Below are positions 9,539 to 18,203 of a stretch of 64,000 nucleotides of DNA, piece after piece. Numbering within the stretch: position 1 is the first letter of the stretch; every line of letters begins with the position of its first letter. The stretch spans positions 87,400-151,399 of the forward strand of contig NZ_BJTC01000015.1 of assembly GCF_006829085.1 (NCBI RefSeq), in the 5' to 3' direction. A model generated the notes under the pieces. That model searched no databases, was not told where the DNA came from, and worked only from the letters and a program-made list of their open reading frames with translations. This DNA is from Chryseobacterium sp. ON_d1 (GTDB taxonomy: Bacteria > Bacteroidota > Bacteroidia > Flavobacteriales > Weeksellaceae). The position numbers were made by a program, and so were the translations under genes.

Positions 9539-10801
9539 TTAAATAAGCAAATTCATCAGCGAAGGATCATTGTTAAGATAGTTGACAAAAAAATCATATT
9601 CCTTCATCTTACTCATCAAAGGGGGAAAATCTTTGTTCTGTTTCAGAGCAATTCCCACCACTGCAATTCCTTTTTCTTTTGAATTTTTTTGAGTATACTC
9701 AAAATAGGTAATATCATCATCCGGTCCCAGTACATCCATTACAAAAGTTTTCAATGCTCCGGGACGCTGCGGAAATCTGACCAGGAAATAATGTTTTAAT
9801 CCCGCATACAGCAGTGCTTTTTCCTTGATTTCTTCCATACGGGTGATATCATTGTTGCTTCCGCTGATAATACACACTACATTTTTACCCTGTATCTCTT
9901 CTTTATACTTGTCCAATGCTGCTACTGAAAGTGCTCCGGCCGGCTCTACCACAATAGCATCTTTATTGTATAATGACAGTATGGTTTCACAGACAAGCCC
10001 CTCATCTACTAAAGCCATATCATACAGTCTGTCTTTACAGCGTTCAAAAGTGAGATTCCCTACCTGCTGTACAGCTGCCCCATCCACAAAACGGCTGATC
10101 TTTTCAAGAAGAACAGGTGCCCCTTTTTCCAGTGCTTTTTTCATGCTTGCTGCTGCGGAGGGTTCTACACCTATGATTTTTGTTTGCGGAGACAGATGCT
10201 GAAAGACAGTGCAGATGCCTGCTGCCAGACCGCCACCACCAATTGGGACAAAAAGATAATCAACAATACCTTCTGCCTGTTCCAGAATCTCGAGTGCCGT
10301 TGTTGCCTGTCCTTCAATAATAGCCGGATCATCAAAAGGATGAATAAACACACTGTTATGATCTTTGCAAAACCTCATCGCAGCGTCTTTTGCTGCATCA
10401 AAAGTATCTCCGAAAAGAATAACATCTATATATTCTCCACCGAACATTTTTACCTGTTCAAGTTTTTGTCCGGGCGTTGGCAAAGGCATGAAAATTGTTC
10501 CCTTCACCTTCATTGTATGGCATGCAAAAGCAACCCCCTGCGCATGATTTCCGGCACTGGCACAAACCACTCCTTTGGATAGTTCTTCCTGTGACATGGT
10601 TGCCATTTTATTGTATGCTCCTCTGATTTTATAGGATCTAACCCTTTGCAGATCTTCTCTTTTAAAGCTGATATTAGCATCATAGATGGCAGACAGGTTA
10701 TTATTGACGGCCAAAGGTGTTTTTACCACTACATTTTTTAATCGTTCCTCCGCTTTATAAACATGCTCTAAAACGGAGGAGTCTGTTTCCTCTTTCATCA
10801 T
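9539..10801 (-). CDS. ilvA: Threonine dehydratase (biosynthetic)
   Basis: 420 aa, PLP-dependent conversion of threonine to 2-oxobutanoate, the entry step to isoleucine. The PLP lysine is K58 in SYKIRGAYNKM, and the phosphate-binding glycine loop is GGGGLAAG near 188-195. The C-terminal about 90 residues form one ACT-like regulatory domain (YFLVRFPQRPGALKTF), so feedback inhibition by isoleucine is expected. It is the last gene of the ilv operon, 11 nt after ilvC, and should share the two attenuators upstream of ilvE. Confidence 0.95.
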   Translation of the reverse strand: MMKEETDSSVLEHVYKAEERLKNVVVKTPLAVNNNLSAIYDANISFKREDLQRVRSYKIRGAYNKMATMSQEELSKGVVCASAGNHAQGVAFACHTMKVKGTIFMPLPTPGQKLEQVKMFGGEYIDVILFGDTFDAAKDAAMRFCKDHNSVFIHPFDDPAIIEGQATTALEILEQAEGIVDYLFVPIGGGGLAAGICTVFQHLSPQTKIIGVEPSAAASMKKALEKGAPVLLEKISRFVDGAAVQQVGNLTFERCKDRLYDMALVDEGLVCETILSLYNKDAIVVEPAGALSVAALDKYKEEIQGKNVVCIISGSNNDITRMEEIKEKALLYAGLKHYFLVRFPQRPGALKTFVMDVLGPDDDITYFEYTQKNSKEKGIAVVGIALKQNKDFPPLMSKMKEYDFFVNYLNNDPSLMNLLI

Positions 10802-10812
10802 CCGTTTCCTTA

Positions 10813-11859
10813 TTAATTGTTTTCGGGTCTCAGACTTCGTACGGTCTTACCAGCTTTCCACATTTCGCTTTCTCTCAGCTCAGTAAGTTCTGCTTCCAAT
10901 TTCTCACGATAATCCGGCTTGCTGTTGCTGTCAATTGAACGCTGTGCTTCATTTCCTTTGGCAACGTTGTCATAGAGTTCCTCAAATAATGGCGAAGTAG
11001 CATCTCTGAAACGTTTCCACCAATCTAAAGCACCTCTCTGAGCGGTTGTACTGCAATTTGCATACATCCAGTCCATTCCGTTTTCTGCCACCAATGGCAT
11101 TAATGACTGAGTAAGTTCTTCAACAGTTTCATTAAACGCTTCAGAAGGACTGTGTCCATTTTTTCTTAGCACATCATACTGAGCAGCAAAAATTCCCTGT
11201 ACAGCTCCCATCAATGTACCACGTTCTCCTGCAAGATCACTGTATACTTCTTTTTTAAAGTCGGTTTCAAACAGATATCCACTTCCTATTGCAATACCTA
11301 ATGCTGTGACTCTTTCTCTGGCTTTTCCTGTAGCATCCTGATATACGGCAAAACTGCTGTTCAAACCTCTGTTCTGAAGAAACATTCTTCTTAATGATGT
11401 CCCTGAACCTTTTGGTGCAACCAGAAATACATCTACATCGGCTGGAGGAACAATTCCTGTACGCTCGCTGAATGTAATTCCGAAACCATGAGAAAAATAT
11501 AACGCTTTCCCAGGGGTAAGATGCTGTTTTACTTTAGGCCAGTACTCAATCTGAGCTGCATCACTCAGAAGATAGCAGATAATCGTTCCTTTTTCTAATG
11601 CCTCTTCAATTTCAAATAAGGTTTCACCCGGAACAAATCCGTCTGCTACTGCTTTATCCCATGATTTGGAGTTTTTCCTCTGCCCTACAATAACCTTAAT
11701 TCCGTTATCTTTCTGATTCAAAGCCTGGCCGGGTCCCTGTACTCCATATCCTATCACTGCTACAACTTCATCCTTTAATACTTCCTGAGCTTTTTCTAAC
11801 GGGAACTCTTCTCTTGTCACTACATTCTCCTCTACTCCTCCAAAATTCAATTTTGCCAT
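10813..11859 (-). CDS. ilvC: Ketol-acid reductoisomerase, class I
   Basis: 348 aa, NAD(P)H- and magnesium-dependent isomerisation and reduction of acetolactate or acetohydroxybutyrate. The Rossmann loop is GYGVQGPGQ (37-45). The C-terminal knotted domain carries the metal-binding DLAGERGTLMGAVQG and SEAFNETVEELTQSL segments. Length fits class I enzymes. The arginine/lysine cofactor loop (GQRKNSKSW) suggests NADPH preference by analogy. It lies between ilvN and ilvA in the operon. Confidence 0.96.
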   Translation of the reverse strand: MAKLNFGGVEENVVTREEFPLEKAQEVLKDEVVAVIGYGVQGPGQALNQKDNGIKVIVGQRKNSKSWDKAVADGFVPGETLFEIEEALEKGTIICYLLSDAAQIEYWPKVKQHLTPGKALYFSHGFGITFSERTGIVPPADVDVFLVAPKGSGTSLRRMFLQNRGLNSSFAVYQDATGKARERVTALGIAIGSGYLFETDFKKEVYSDLAGERGTLMGAVQGIFAAQYDVLRKNGHSPSEAFNETVEELTQSLMPLVAENGMDWMYANCSTTAQRGALDWWKRFRDATSPLFEELYDNVAKGNEAQRSIDSNSKPDYREKLEAELTELRESEMWKAGKTVRSLRPENN

Positions 11860-11903
11860 TTTATATATTTTTTGTTATTGATTATAATGATTAATTGTTG
11901 TAT

Positions 11904-12185
11904 TTAGCTGGCATATTCTACCGCCGTCAGATATGGGTTTCTGTGATAATGTACCTCCAGAACGTCTATTTGTTTCTCCATCTGTCTGCTGATCTTCTGT
12001 ACAGAATCTTCTGTTTCTCTGATCACAATGACAAACTTTTTCACTTTTTCTATTTCGGAAGGCCCTACATTGAAAGTCACCATAGCAATTCTCCTTCTTG
12101 AAAAAATAGCATTAATTCTGTTGATCAATCCTAAATAGTCTTCTGTATACGCAGTAATGGTATATTCTTTATGATCTGTTTTCAT
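11904..12185 (-). CDS. ilvN: Acetolactate synthase small (regulatory) subunit, single ACT domain
   Basis: 93 aa comprising one ACT domain (YTITAYTEDYLGLINRINAIFSRRRI, residues about 8-33, plus the following strands). It binds the IlvB catalytic subunit and mediates valine feedback. It is short, comparable to the roughly 90-100 aa enterobacterial IlvN/IlvM, and lacks the C-terminal half found in longer IlvH-type subunits. It starts 11 nt after ilvB. Confidence 0.88.
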   Translation of the reverse strand: MKTDHKEYTITAYTEDYLGLINRINAIFSRRRIAMVTFNVGPSEIEKVKKFVIVIRETEDSVQKISRQMEKQIDVLEVHYHRNPYLTAVEYAS

Positions 12186-12196
12186 TTTTATATTTT

Positions 12197-13921
12197 TTAA
12201 GCGTTATTATTTAATACGATTTCTGAAACACTTTTCCCCTGCGGGATCATTGGAAATACATTATGTTCTTTTCCCGTCATGACCTCAAGAAGAAAAGCTC
12301 CGTTGTGATCCAGCATCTCGCGGAGTGCCCATTTCAGATCTTCTCTTTCGGAGACTCTATTTCCCGGGATATTATATCCTTTTGCTACCTGAACAAAATC
12401 AGGGCTCTGAATATCTACTGAAGAATACCTTTCTTCGTGAAACAATTCCTGCCACTGTCTCACCATTCCCAGGTAACAGTTATTTAGAATTAAGATTTTC
12501 ACCTCCGGGTGATATTGCATAATAGTTCCAAGCTCCTGAATATTCATCTGTGCACCACCATCACCCATTACTGCAATAACAGGTCTGCCAGTCTCTGCGT
12601 AGGATGCTCCTATCGCGGCGGGAAGACAGAACCCCATCGTTCCCAGCCCTCCGCTGGTGACATTGGTTCGGGAATGTCTGAAATGAGAGTAACGGCATGT
12701 TGCCATCTGATGCTGCCCTACATCTGTTACAATTACTGCCTCTCCTTCTGTCATCTCATTAAGGTATCTGATCACCTCCCCCATGGTAATCTCTCCCTGT
12801 TCAGGATAAAGCTCCCTGCTGATCAGATTGAGATGTTCAACTTCATAGCATTTTTTAAATTTTTCATGCCAGTCAAGATGTTCTCTGTGGGTAATCCTTT
12901 CTGTAAGAAGAGGAAGTGTATGCTTGCAGTTTCCCAGAACCGGAACATCAGCTTTTACATTTTTATTGATTTCTGCTTTATCAATATCCAGATGAATGAT
13001 TTTTGCCTGTTTTGCGTACTGATCTAATCTTCCAGTCACACGGTCGTCAAAACGCATTCCGACAGCAATCAAAACATCACATTCATTGGTTAGTATATTC
13101 GGTCCATAATTTCCATGCATTCCTACCATCCCAACAGCCTGATGATGATCGGTAGGAATAGCACTCATTCCTAAAACCGTCCATGCCACAGGAATCCCTG
13201 ATTTCTCAGCAAATTCTAAAAATTCTTTTTCAGCTTTTCCAAGCATAATCCCCTGTCCGGCGATAATAAATGGCCTGGCTGCATTATTGATGAGCATTGC
13301 TGCTTTTTCAATATTTTCAATACTGGGATCCGGATCCGGCTTATAGCTTCTCAACGAATGGCATGGGAAATATCCTGTATAATCAACAGACTGCAGCTGG
13401 GCATTTTTGGTAACATCTATCAGTACTGGTCCAGGACGCCCCGACTTTGCAATATAAAATGCTTTTGCCAATACTTCAGGAAGCTCATTGGCATCGGTCA
13501 CCTGATAATTCCATTTGGTGACCGGGCTTGTGATGTTCATCACATCGATTTCCTGAAAGGCGTCGGTTCCCAGAAGATGGTCAAAAACCTGCCCTGTAAT
13601 ACAAACCAGAGGAGTGTTATCCAGCAGGGCATCGGCTAATCCTGTAACAAGATTGGTAGCTCCGGGACCGCTGGTGGCCAGTACAACACCGACCTTTCCC
13701 GATACTCTTGCCAGTCCCTGTGCTGCATGTACCGCAGCCTGTTCATGACGTACCAAGATGTGTTTCAACGCTTCCTGATAATCATAAAGTGCATCATAAA
13801 TAGGAATAATAGCCCCTCCAGGATATCCGAAAATAGTTTTTACCCCTTCATGAAGAAATGCCTCAAGAATAATCCGGCTTCCGGTAAGTTGTGTTGCTGT
13901 TGATAAGTTCGGGTTTTCCAT
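12197..13921 (-). CDS. ilvB: Acetolactate synthase large subunit
   Basis: 574 aa thiamine-diphosphate enzyme that condenses pyruvate with pyruvate or 2-oxobutanoate. The N-terminal PYR domain has FGYPGGAIIPIYDAL and the catalytic glutamate E60 in RHEQAAVHAAQG. The C-terminal PP domain has the ThDP motif beginning GDGGAQMNIQELGT. The middle FAD-binding domain is present (GMRFDDRVTGRLDQ). It starts 6 nt after ilvD and is followed closely by ilvN. Confidence 0.96.
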   Translation of the reverse strand: MENPNLSTATQLTGSRIILEAFLHEGVKTIFGYPGGAIIPIYDALYDYQEALKHILVRHEQAAVHAAQGLARVSGKVGVVLATSGPGATNLVTGLADALLDNTPLVCITGQVFDHLLGTDAFQEIDVMNITSPVTKWNYQVTDANELPEVLAKAFYIAKSGRPGPVLIDVTKNAQLQSVDYTGYFPCHSLRSYKPDPDPSIENIEKAAMLINNAARPFIIAGQGIMLGKAEKEFLEFAEKSGIPVAWTVLGMSAIPTDHHQAVGMVGMHGNYGPNILTNECDVLIAVGMRFDDRVTGRLDQYAKQAKIIHLDIDKAEINKNVKADVPVLGNCKHTLPLLTERITHREHLDWHEKFKKCYEVEHLNLISRELYPEQGEITMGEVIRYLNEMTEGEAVIVTDVGQHQMATCRYSHFRHSRTNVTSGGLGTMGFCLPAAIGASYAETGRPVIAVMGDGGAQMNIQELGTIMQYHPEVKILILNNCYLGMVRQWQELFHEERYSSVDIQSPDFVQVAKGYNIPGNRVSEREDLKWALREMLDHNGAFLLEVMTGKEHNVFPMIPQGKSVSEIVLNNNA

Positions 13922-13927
13922 ATACTT

Positions 13928-15610
13928 TTATTGAGTGATTTCGTCCGTTACACAACCTTCTGCGGCTGATGATACTGTTAATGCATATTTATAAAGCAAT
14001 CCTTTCTGTACTTTAAGAGGAGGCTTTTGCCATCCTTTTTTTCTTCTTTCTATTTCTTCTTCTGAAACTTTGAGCTGTATAGTGTTGTTTACCGCATCTA
14101 TCTCAATCAGGTCATCATTATTTACAAAGGCTATCAGACCTCCTTCATGGGCTTCCGGTGTGATATGCCCTACTACAAAACCATGAGTCCCTCCACTAAA
14201 CCTTCCATCTGTAATCAGAGCTACGCTGCTTCCGAGGCCTGCGCCAATCAGTGCACTTGTAGGTTTCAGCATTTCCGGCATTCCGGGAGCTCCTTTCGGA
14301 CCTTCATGGCGGATGACAATAACGTCACCATGCTGTACCGTTCCATCCTGGATTCCTCTGATCAGATTTTTTTCACCATCAAATACCCGGGCTTTTCCTA
14401 CAAAACGTTCTCCTTCCTTTCCTGTAATTTTAGCAACGCTTCCTTTTTCGGCAAGATTACCATATAATATTCTCAGATGCCCGGTAGCTTTTACAGGTTC
14501 TGAAAGTGGTTTTATAATTTTCTGTGTATTGAAATTCAATCCCGGAACATCCTGAAGATTCTCGGCGACGGTTTTTCCGGTAACAGTAAGACAGTCCCCA
14601 TGCAGGAGACCCTGCTCCAGCAAATATTTCATCACTGCAGGAGTTCCTCCGTGCTCATGCAGATCCTGCATCAGGTATTTTCCACTCGGCTTGAGGTCTG
14701 CCAATACCGGGGTCTGATCACTCATCTTCTGGAAATCATCCTGGGTAAGAGATACCCCGACACTTTTCGCCATTGCTATAAAATGCAGAACGGCATTCGT
14801 GCTTCCCCCCAGAATAACAATAAGACGAAGGGCGTTTTCAAATGCTTTGCGGGTCATGATATCAGAAGGCTTAATATCTTTTTCCAATAATACTTTCAGG
14901 TATTTTCCTGCTTCAAGGCATTCTTCTTTTTTTTCTTTACTTAAAGCAGGGTTGGAAGAGGAATACGGAAGACTCATTCCCAATGCTTCTATCGCAGAGG
15001 CCATGGTATTGGCAGTATACATTCCGCCACATGCCCCGGCTCCGGGACAGGAGTTCTTCACAACACCGTCAAAATCTTCCTCAGTGATTTCTCCTGCAAT
15101 CTTTTTTCCTAAAGCTTCAAAAGCAGAAACTATATTTAATGCTTCACCTTTGTAACAGCCGGGTGCAATAGTTCCTCCATATACCATAATGGATGGTCTG
15201 TCCAGTCTTCCCATGGCAATAACAGTTCCCGGCATATTTTTATCACAGCCCGGCAATGCGATCAGCCCGTCGTAATACTGTGCGCCACAGATCGCCTCGA
15301 TACTGTCTGCAATCACATCACGGCTTACCAGAGAATAGCGCATTCCATCTGTTCCGTTGCTCATTCCGTCACTTACTCCAATGGTGTTAAAAATCAATCC
15401 GGCTAATCCATGTTCCCATGTTCCTTTTTTTACAACCTGAGCCAGATCATTCAAATGCATATTACAGGTATTCCCGTCATAACCCATACTGGCAATTCCA
15501 ACCTGTGCCTTGTGCATATCTTCTTCTGTAAATCCTATCCCGTACAACATAGCTTTGGCGGCGGGCTGTTCACTGTTCTGCGTGAATGTTTTTGAATATT
15601 TATTTAACAT
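13928..15610 (-). CDS. ilvD: Dihydroxy-acid dehydratase
   Basis: 560 aa iron-sulfur dehydratase making 2-oxo-3-methylvalerate and 2-oxoisovalerate. Both family signatures are visible: GCDKNMPGTVIAMGRL in the N-terminal half, and NSCPGAGACGGMYTANTM, which supplies cluster cysteines. The C-terminal GRFSGGTHGFVVGHI block is also typical. The 179-nt gap to ilvE is the widest in the operon and contains a possible weak internal promoter. Confidence 0.96.
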   Translation of the reverse strand: MLNKYSKTFTQNSEQPAAKAMLYGIGFTEEDMHKAQVGIASMGYDGNTCNMHLNDLAQVVKKGTWEHGLAGLIFNTIGVSDGMSNGTDGMRYSLVSRDVIADSIEAICGAQYYDGLIALPGCDKNMPGTVIAMGRLDRPSIMVYGGTIAPGCYKGEALNIVSAFEALGKKIAGEITEEDFDGVVKNSCPGAGACGGMYTANTMASAIEALGMSLPYSSSNPALSKEKKEECLEAGKYLKVLLEKDIKPSDIMTRKAFENALRLIVILGGSTNAVLHFIAMAKSVGVSLTQDDFQKMSDQTPVLADLKPSGKYLMQDLHEHGGTPAVMKYLLEQGLLHGDCLTVTGKTVAENLQDVPGLNFNTQKIIKPLSEPVKATGHLRILYGNLAEKGSVAKITGKEGERFVGKARVFDGEKNLIRGIQDGTVQHGDVIVIRHEGPKGAPGMPEMLKPTSALIGAGLGSSVALITDGRFSGGTHGFVVGHITPEAHEGGLIAFVNNDDLIEIDAVNNTIQLKVSEEEIERRKKGWQKPPLKVQKGLLYKYALTVSSAAEGCVTDEITQ

Positions 15611-15674
15611 ATTTCTGCTACTTTTCCTGTTCTTTTTATCTATTTAAGATGAAGTTTTTTACTAAATTTTTATC

Positions 15675-15682
15675 CAAAACTA
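15675..15682 (-). promoter_or_regulatory. Possible internal promoter before ilvD
   Basis: On the minus strand TAGTTTTG fits TAnnTTTG, about 65 nt before the ilvD start in the 179-nt ilvE-ilvD gap. No correctly spaced TTG at -33. A start here would bypass the attenuators; weak evidence. Confidence 0.25.
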
Positions 15683-15789
15683 CATTTTGTAATATTCTTT
15701 TCATTTTCATTTTCACTAAAACTACAATATTCAATTGTTTGAAAAACAGACTTATTTAACTAATAATCAAATATTTAAATTACAAAAAT

Positions 15790-16662
15790 TTACAATGACA
15801 GAACTCTTACCAATTTCAAATATGCCTCCTGTACCTTCCCGCTAGCTGTATCTTTCCAATCTTTGGTAAAAGGAACGTCATCAAGTGAGTCAAGAGCAAC
15901 GATTTCTGCTGCTGTACCACAGAAAAAACCGGCATCGGCACCACGCATTTCCTCTGGTTTAAAGAATGTTTCTTTTACAGGAATATCAAGCTCATTACAA
16001 ATCTCCATAACAGTTTGTCTTGTGATTCCCGGAAGGATGCTTCCTTTAGCCGGCGTATACAAAACTCCATCTTTTTCATAGAAAACATTAGCTCCTGAAC
16101 TTTCGGCAACGTTTCCGTTTTCATCCAAAACCAGCGCCTCATCATACCCCTTATCTTTGGCATCCTGACAGGCCAATATTGAGTTTACATAATGTCCTCC
16201 TACTTTTGCTTCAACCTTGAAAGCTTTAGGATTAGGACGCTGAAAAGGAGAGGTCATAATTTTCATTTTATCTGCCAGATATCCGTTATTCCATTCCCAG
16301 GCAAGAAGTGACAGATAAGATTTCTGTCCTTTTGAAAGTGACATATTGGGGGAGCACGTGACCAAAGGGCGGATATAGGCATCAGTAAAGCCATTACGTT
16401 CCAGAAGCTCATAGGTAAGATCTGTAAGCTGATCTACAGAATAATCGAAGGGAATGTACATCAGCTCTGCTGATCTTTTCAGCCTTTCATAATGTTCTTT
16501 TGCTTTGAAAATTCTGGTTCCATGATCTGTATTGTAAGATTTAATTCCTTCAAAAACCGAATAGCCATAGTGAAGGGATTGCCCGTAAAGATCTGTTCCG
16601 CCCTCTTTCGCTTTCATAAATTTTCCGTCAAAATAGATGGTCGTGTCATCGTTGTAATACAT
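15790..16662 (-). CDS. ilvE: Branched-chain amino acid aminotransferase
   Basis: 290 aa fold-type IV PLP transaminase that interconverts the branched-chain 2-oxo acids with valine, isoleucine and leucine. The PLP lysine is K153 in EAKVGGHYVNS, and the cofactor-binding YDEALVLDENGNVAESSGANVF block follows. It is the first structural gene of the operon, 37 nt downstream of the second attenuator, so its expression should respond to charged tRNA-Ile, -Val and probably -Leu. Confidence 0.95.
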   Translation of the reverse strand: MYYNDDTTIYFDGKFMKAKEGGTDLYGQSLHYGYSVFEGIKSYNTDHGTRIFKAKEHYERLKRSAELMYIPFDYSVDQLTDLTYELLERNGFTDAYIRPLVTCSPNMSLSKGQKSYLSLLAWEWNNGYLADKMKIMTSPFQRPNPKAFKVEAKVGGHYVNSILACQDAKDKGYDEALVLDENGNVAESSGANVFYEKDGVLYTPAKGSILPGITRQTVMEICNELDIPVKETFFKPEEMRGADAGFFCGTAAEIVALDSLDDVPFTKDWKDTASGKVQEAYLKLVRVLSL

Positions 16663-16698
16663 GTTATAAGAGATTTAAAAAAAATTAACAAATGGAAT

Positions 16699-16730
16699 AA
16701 AAAAAGCCCTCTCACAACGTGAGAGGGCTT
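16699..16730 (-). terminator. ilv attenuator 2: intrinsic terminator
   Basis: On the minus strand AAGCCCTCTCAC-GTT-GTGAGAGGGCTT is a perfect 12-bp stem followed by a U-run, placed after leader peptide 2 and before ilvE. Its 5' arm (CCCTCTCAC) can pair instead with GTGAGAAGG (plus coordinates 16755-16763), which overlaps the stop codon of leader 2, at 8 of 9 positions. That gives the antiterminator required for attenuation. Confidence 0.9.
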
Positions 16731-16759
16731 AATATATGTATAGTCATACATCTTCCTTC

Positions 16760-16816
16760 TCACAGACGCAAGGGAATAATAATGACGATAATAATTACTG
16801 ATAATAACTGATACAT
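16760..16816 (-). CDS. ilv leader peptide 2 (attenuator)
   Basis: 18 codons, read as MYQLLSVIIIVIIIPLRL, then TGA. Six Ile, two Val and four Leu codons in 18 are the hallmark of a branched-chain amino acid leader peptide. Ile/Val codons 7-14 sit immediately upstream of CCC TTG, which can pair with AAGG just after the stop. A ribosome stalled there would free the antiterminator strand. No separate promoter is visible, so it should be translated from transcripts that escape attenuator 1. Confidence 0.85.
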   Translation of the reverse strand: MYQLLSVIIIVIIIPLRL

Positions 16817-16840
16817 ATTTTGTACTTTATAAAAATTAAA

Positions 16841-16872
16841 ACAAAAAAGCCGTTTCAAATATGAAACGGCCT
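16841..16872 (-). terminator. ilv attenuator 1: intrinsic terminator
   Basis: On the minus strand GCCGTTTCA-TATT-TGAAACGGC is a perfect 9-bp stem followed by six U residues. Its 5' arm (plus 16863-16871) can pair alternatively with GGAAACGGC inside the 3' end of leader 1 (plus 16905-16913), an exact 9-bp match, giving mutually exclusive terminator and antiterminator forms. Confidence 0.9.
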
Positions 16873-16897
16873 ATATATAATTTAAATTAAAATCTAT

Positions 16898-16981
16898 TTA
16901 AAATGCCGTTTCCGTACTGTTGTTAATGACAACAGCAATAATAGAAATGACAATAATATTTTTCTGATTCTTAAAATTCAT
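16898..16981 (-). CDS. ilv leader peptide 1 (attenuator)
   Basis: 27 codons. It begins MNFKNQKN, then IIVISIIAVVI (residues 9-19), then NNSTETAF and TAA. Six Ile and three Val codons lie in the 11-codon core. GCTGTTGTC (codons 16-18) can pair with GGAAACGGC near the end of the leader at 8 of 9 positions, which supplies the protector hairpin. The start codon lies only 4 nt downstream of the -7 box, so the transcript is likely leaderless or nearly so. The first 11 bases of this leader are identical to those of the tyrA leader peptide. Confidence 0.87.
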   Translation of the reverse strand: MNFKNQKNIIVISIIAVVINNSTETAF

Positions 16982-16985
16982 ACTG

Positions 16986-17015
16986 CAAATGTATAAACTT
17001 TTTAAATACTCACAA
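16986..17015 (-). promoter_or_regulatory. Promoter of the ilv operon
   Basis: On the minus strand: TTG (plus 17013-17015), 19 nt, then TACATTTG (plus 16986-16993). This is an ideal Bacteroidota -33/-7 pair, placed just after the folP stop codon and just before leader peptide 1. Confidence 0.85.
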
Positions 17016-17031
17016 GCTTTTTTTACACTTT

Positions 17032-17898
17032 TTATTTTTTTCGTAAAAATTCGGTCAGTGTTTCCTTAGTTTCAGCCACATCATGAACTCTTAAAATCTT
17101 TGCTCCCTGTTCCAGCACTTTCATATGAAGTTTCTGTGTTTCTTCATTAATATCCAAAGGTAATTTACCAAGAGGTTTATAAATAAATGACTTTCTGGAA
17201 ATACCTATCAATAAAGGAAACCTTTCAAATCCGAGATAATCAACCTCGTGAATCATTTTCATCTGGTCTTCTACTGTTTTTCCGAAGCCAAAACCGGGAT
17301 CAAGAATGATATCATTTACTCCTTTTTCTAAAAGTTCTTTTGCTTTTCGGGAAAAATACCGGTTAACTTCCAGCGTAATATCTTCAAATCCGGTTTTATC
17401 ATGCATGGTTTTGTAGGAAGGGTTTACATGCATCAGGATATAGGGAAGCTTTGTATGAGCTGCTGTTTCAAACATTTCAGCATCGTACTGACCTCCGGAA
17501 ATATCATTGATCAGATCAATTCCTTCATTAAAGCCGAACTTCACCGTTTCTGCATAAAAAGTATCCAGCGAAATCAATGCTTGCGGGAATTCTTTTTTAA
17601 TCAGAGAAATGATATTTCCAATCCTGTTTATTTCTTCTTCAGCACTTAAAAATTCCGCATTGGGGCGTGTAGACTGTGGTCCGACATCCAGTATTTCAGC
17701 CCCGTCCTGTAACAGTTTTCCGGCATGCTTCAACGCTGACTTTTCATTATTGAATTTACCGCCATCAGAGAAAGAATCCGGTGTCAGATTGAGAATTCCC
17801 ATGATCTTTGGTGTATCCAATTGTACTAAACGGCCATTGCAGTTGATTGAGTGGATGGGAGCGTTGGAGGGCTGGAGTGTTGGAGAATTGGAAAGCAT
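17032..17898 (-). CDS. folP: Dihydropteroate synthase
   Basis: 288 aa; joins 4-aminobenzoate to the pterin diphosphate in folate synthesis. The motifs are IMGILNLTPDSFSDGG (residues about 32-47), the DVGPQSTRPNAE loop, ISLDTF and NDISGG. The ATG at 17898 is chosen because the longer frame starts at a TTG inside a TAATTTTG -7 box. The first about 17 residues (SNSPTLQPSNAPIHS) are encoded by a CTCCAACACTCC-type low-complexity repeat, so this N-terminal extension is probably not conserved; the core begins near NGRLVQL. It is divergent from the DUF1599 gene. Confidence 0.93.
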   Translation of the reverse strand: MLSNSPTLQPSNAPIHSINCNGRLVQLDTPKIMGILNLTPDSFSDGGKFNNEKSALKHAGKLLQDGAEILDVGPQSTRPNAEFLSAEEEINRIGNIISLIKKEFPQALISLDTFYAETVKFGFNEGIDLINDISGGQYDAEMFETAAHTKLPYILMHVNPSYKTMHDKTGFEDITLEVNRYFSRKAKELLEKGVNDIILDPGFGFGKTVEDQMKMIHEVDYLGFERFPLLIGISRKSFIYKPLGKLPLDINEETQKLHMKVLEQGAKILRVHDVAETKETLTEFLRKK

Positions 17899-17934
17899 GA
17901 GTTGGATGATGATTGATAAATGATTTTTGTACTG

Positions 17935-17942
17935 CAAAATTA
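17935..17942 (-). promoter_or_regulatory. -7 box of folP
   Basis: Minus-strand TAATTTTG fits TAnnTTTG, 36 nt before the preferred ATG; no TTG at the expected -33 distance. Confidence 0.45.
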
Positions 17943-17984
17943 GTGATTTATGAGTTTTTAAGATGAAAAAGAGTCTGGAAATTA

Positions 17985-18178
17985 TGAATTATGAGTTATA
18001 AATTAGACTCTTATATTTTCAAACACTCCCATTCTCTACCCCTAAAGCCCTCTTACTCTAAAATTCTAAACCCAACAATTCGAATCCCGAAACTCTAAAA
18101 AACTCAAACGCTCCCACCCTCAAACTTTCTTACTCACAAACTCAGCTCTTCAAATTCAAAAATCTGAAACCGAATTCG
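17985..18178. repeat. CTC-rich degenerate repeat tract between folP and the DUF1599 gene
   Basis: Dozens of imperfect 7-10 bp words of the type ACTCTCAAA, CTCCCA, CTTACTC and AACTCTA follow one another, with no reading frame of interest. Related tracts lie at about 29440-29500 and 58775-58850, and inside the 5' end of folP. A minus-strand AATTATGAATTATGAG run borders it. Confidence 0.6.
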
Positions 18179-18186
18179 TATATTTG
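18179..18186 (+). promoter_or_regulatory. -7 box of the DUF1599 gene
   Basis: TATATTTG fits TAnnTTTG, 17 nt before the ATG; the -33 element is not evident. Confidence 0.45.
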
Positions 18187-18203
18187 GAAGATTAAGAAAA
18201 TTT

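Noticed and set aside
16841..16872. T-box or riboswitch upstream of ilvE
   Set aside because: No T-box core sequence or known aptamer; the Ile/Val leader frames and alternative stems explain the region fully.
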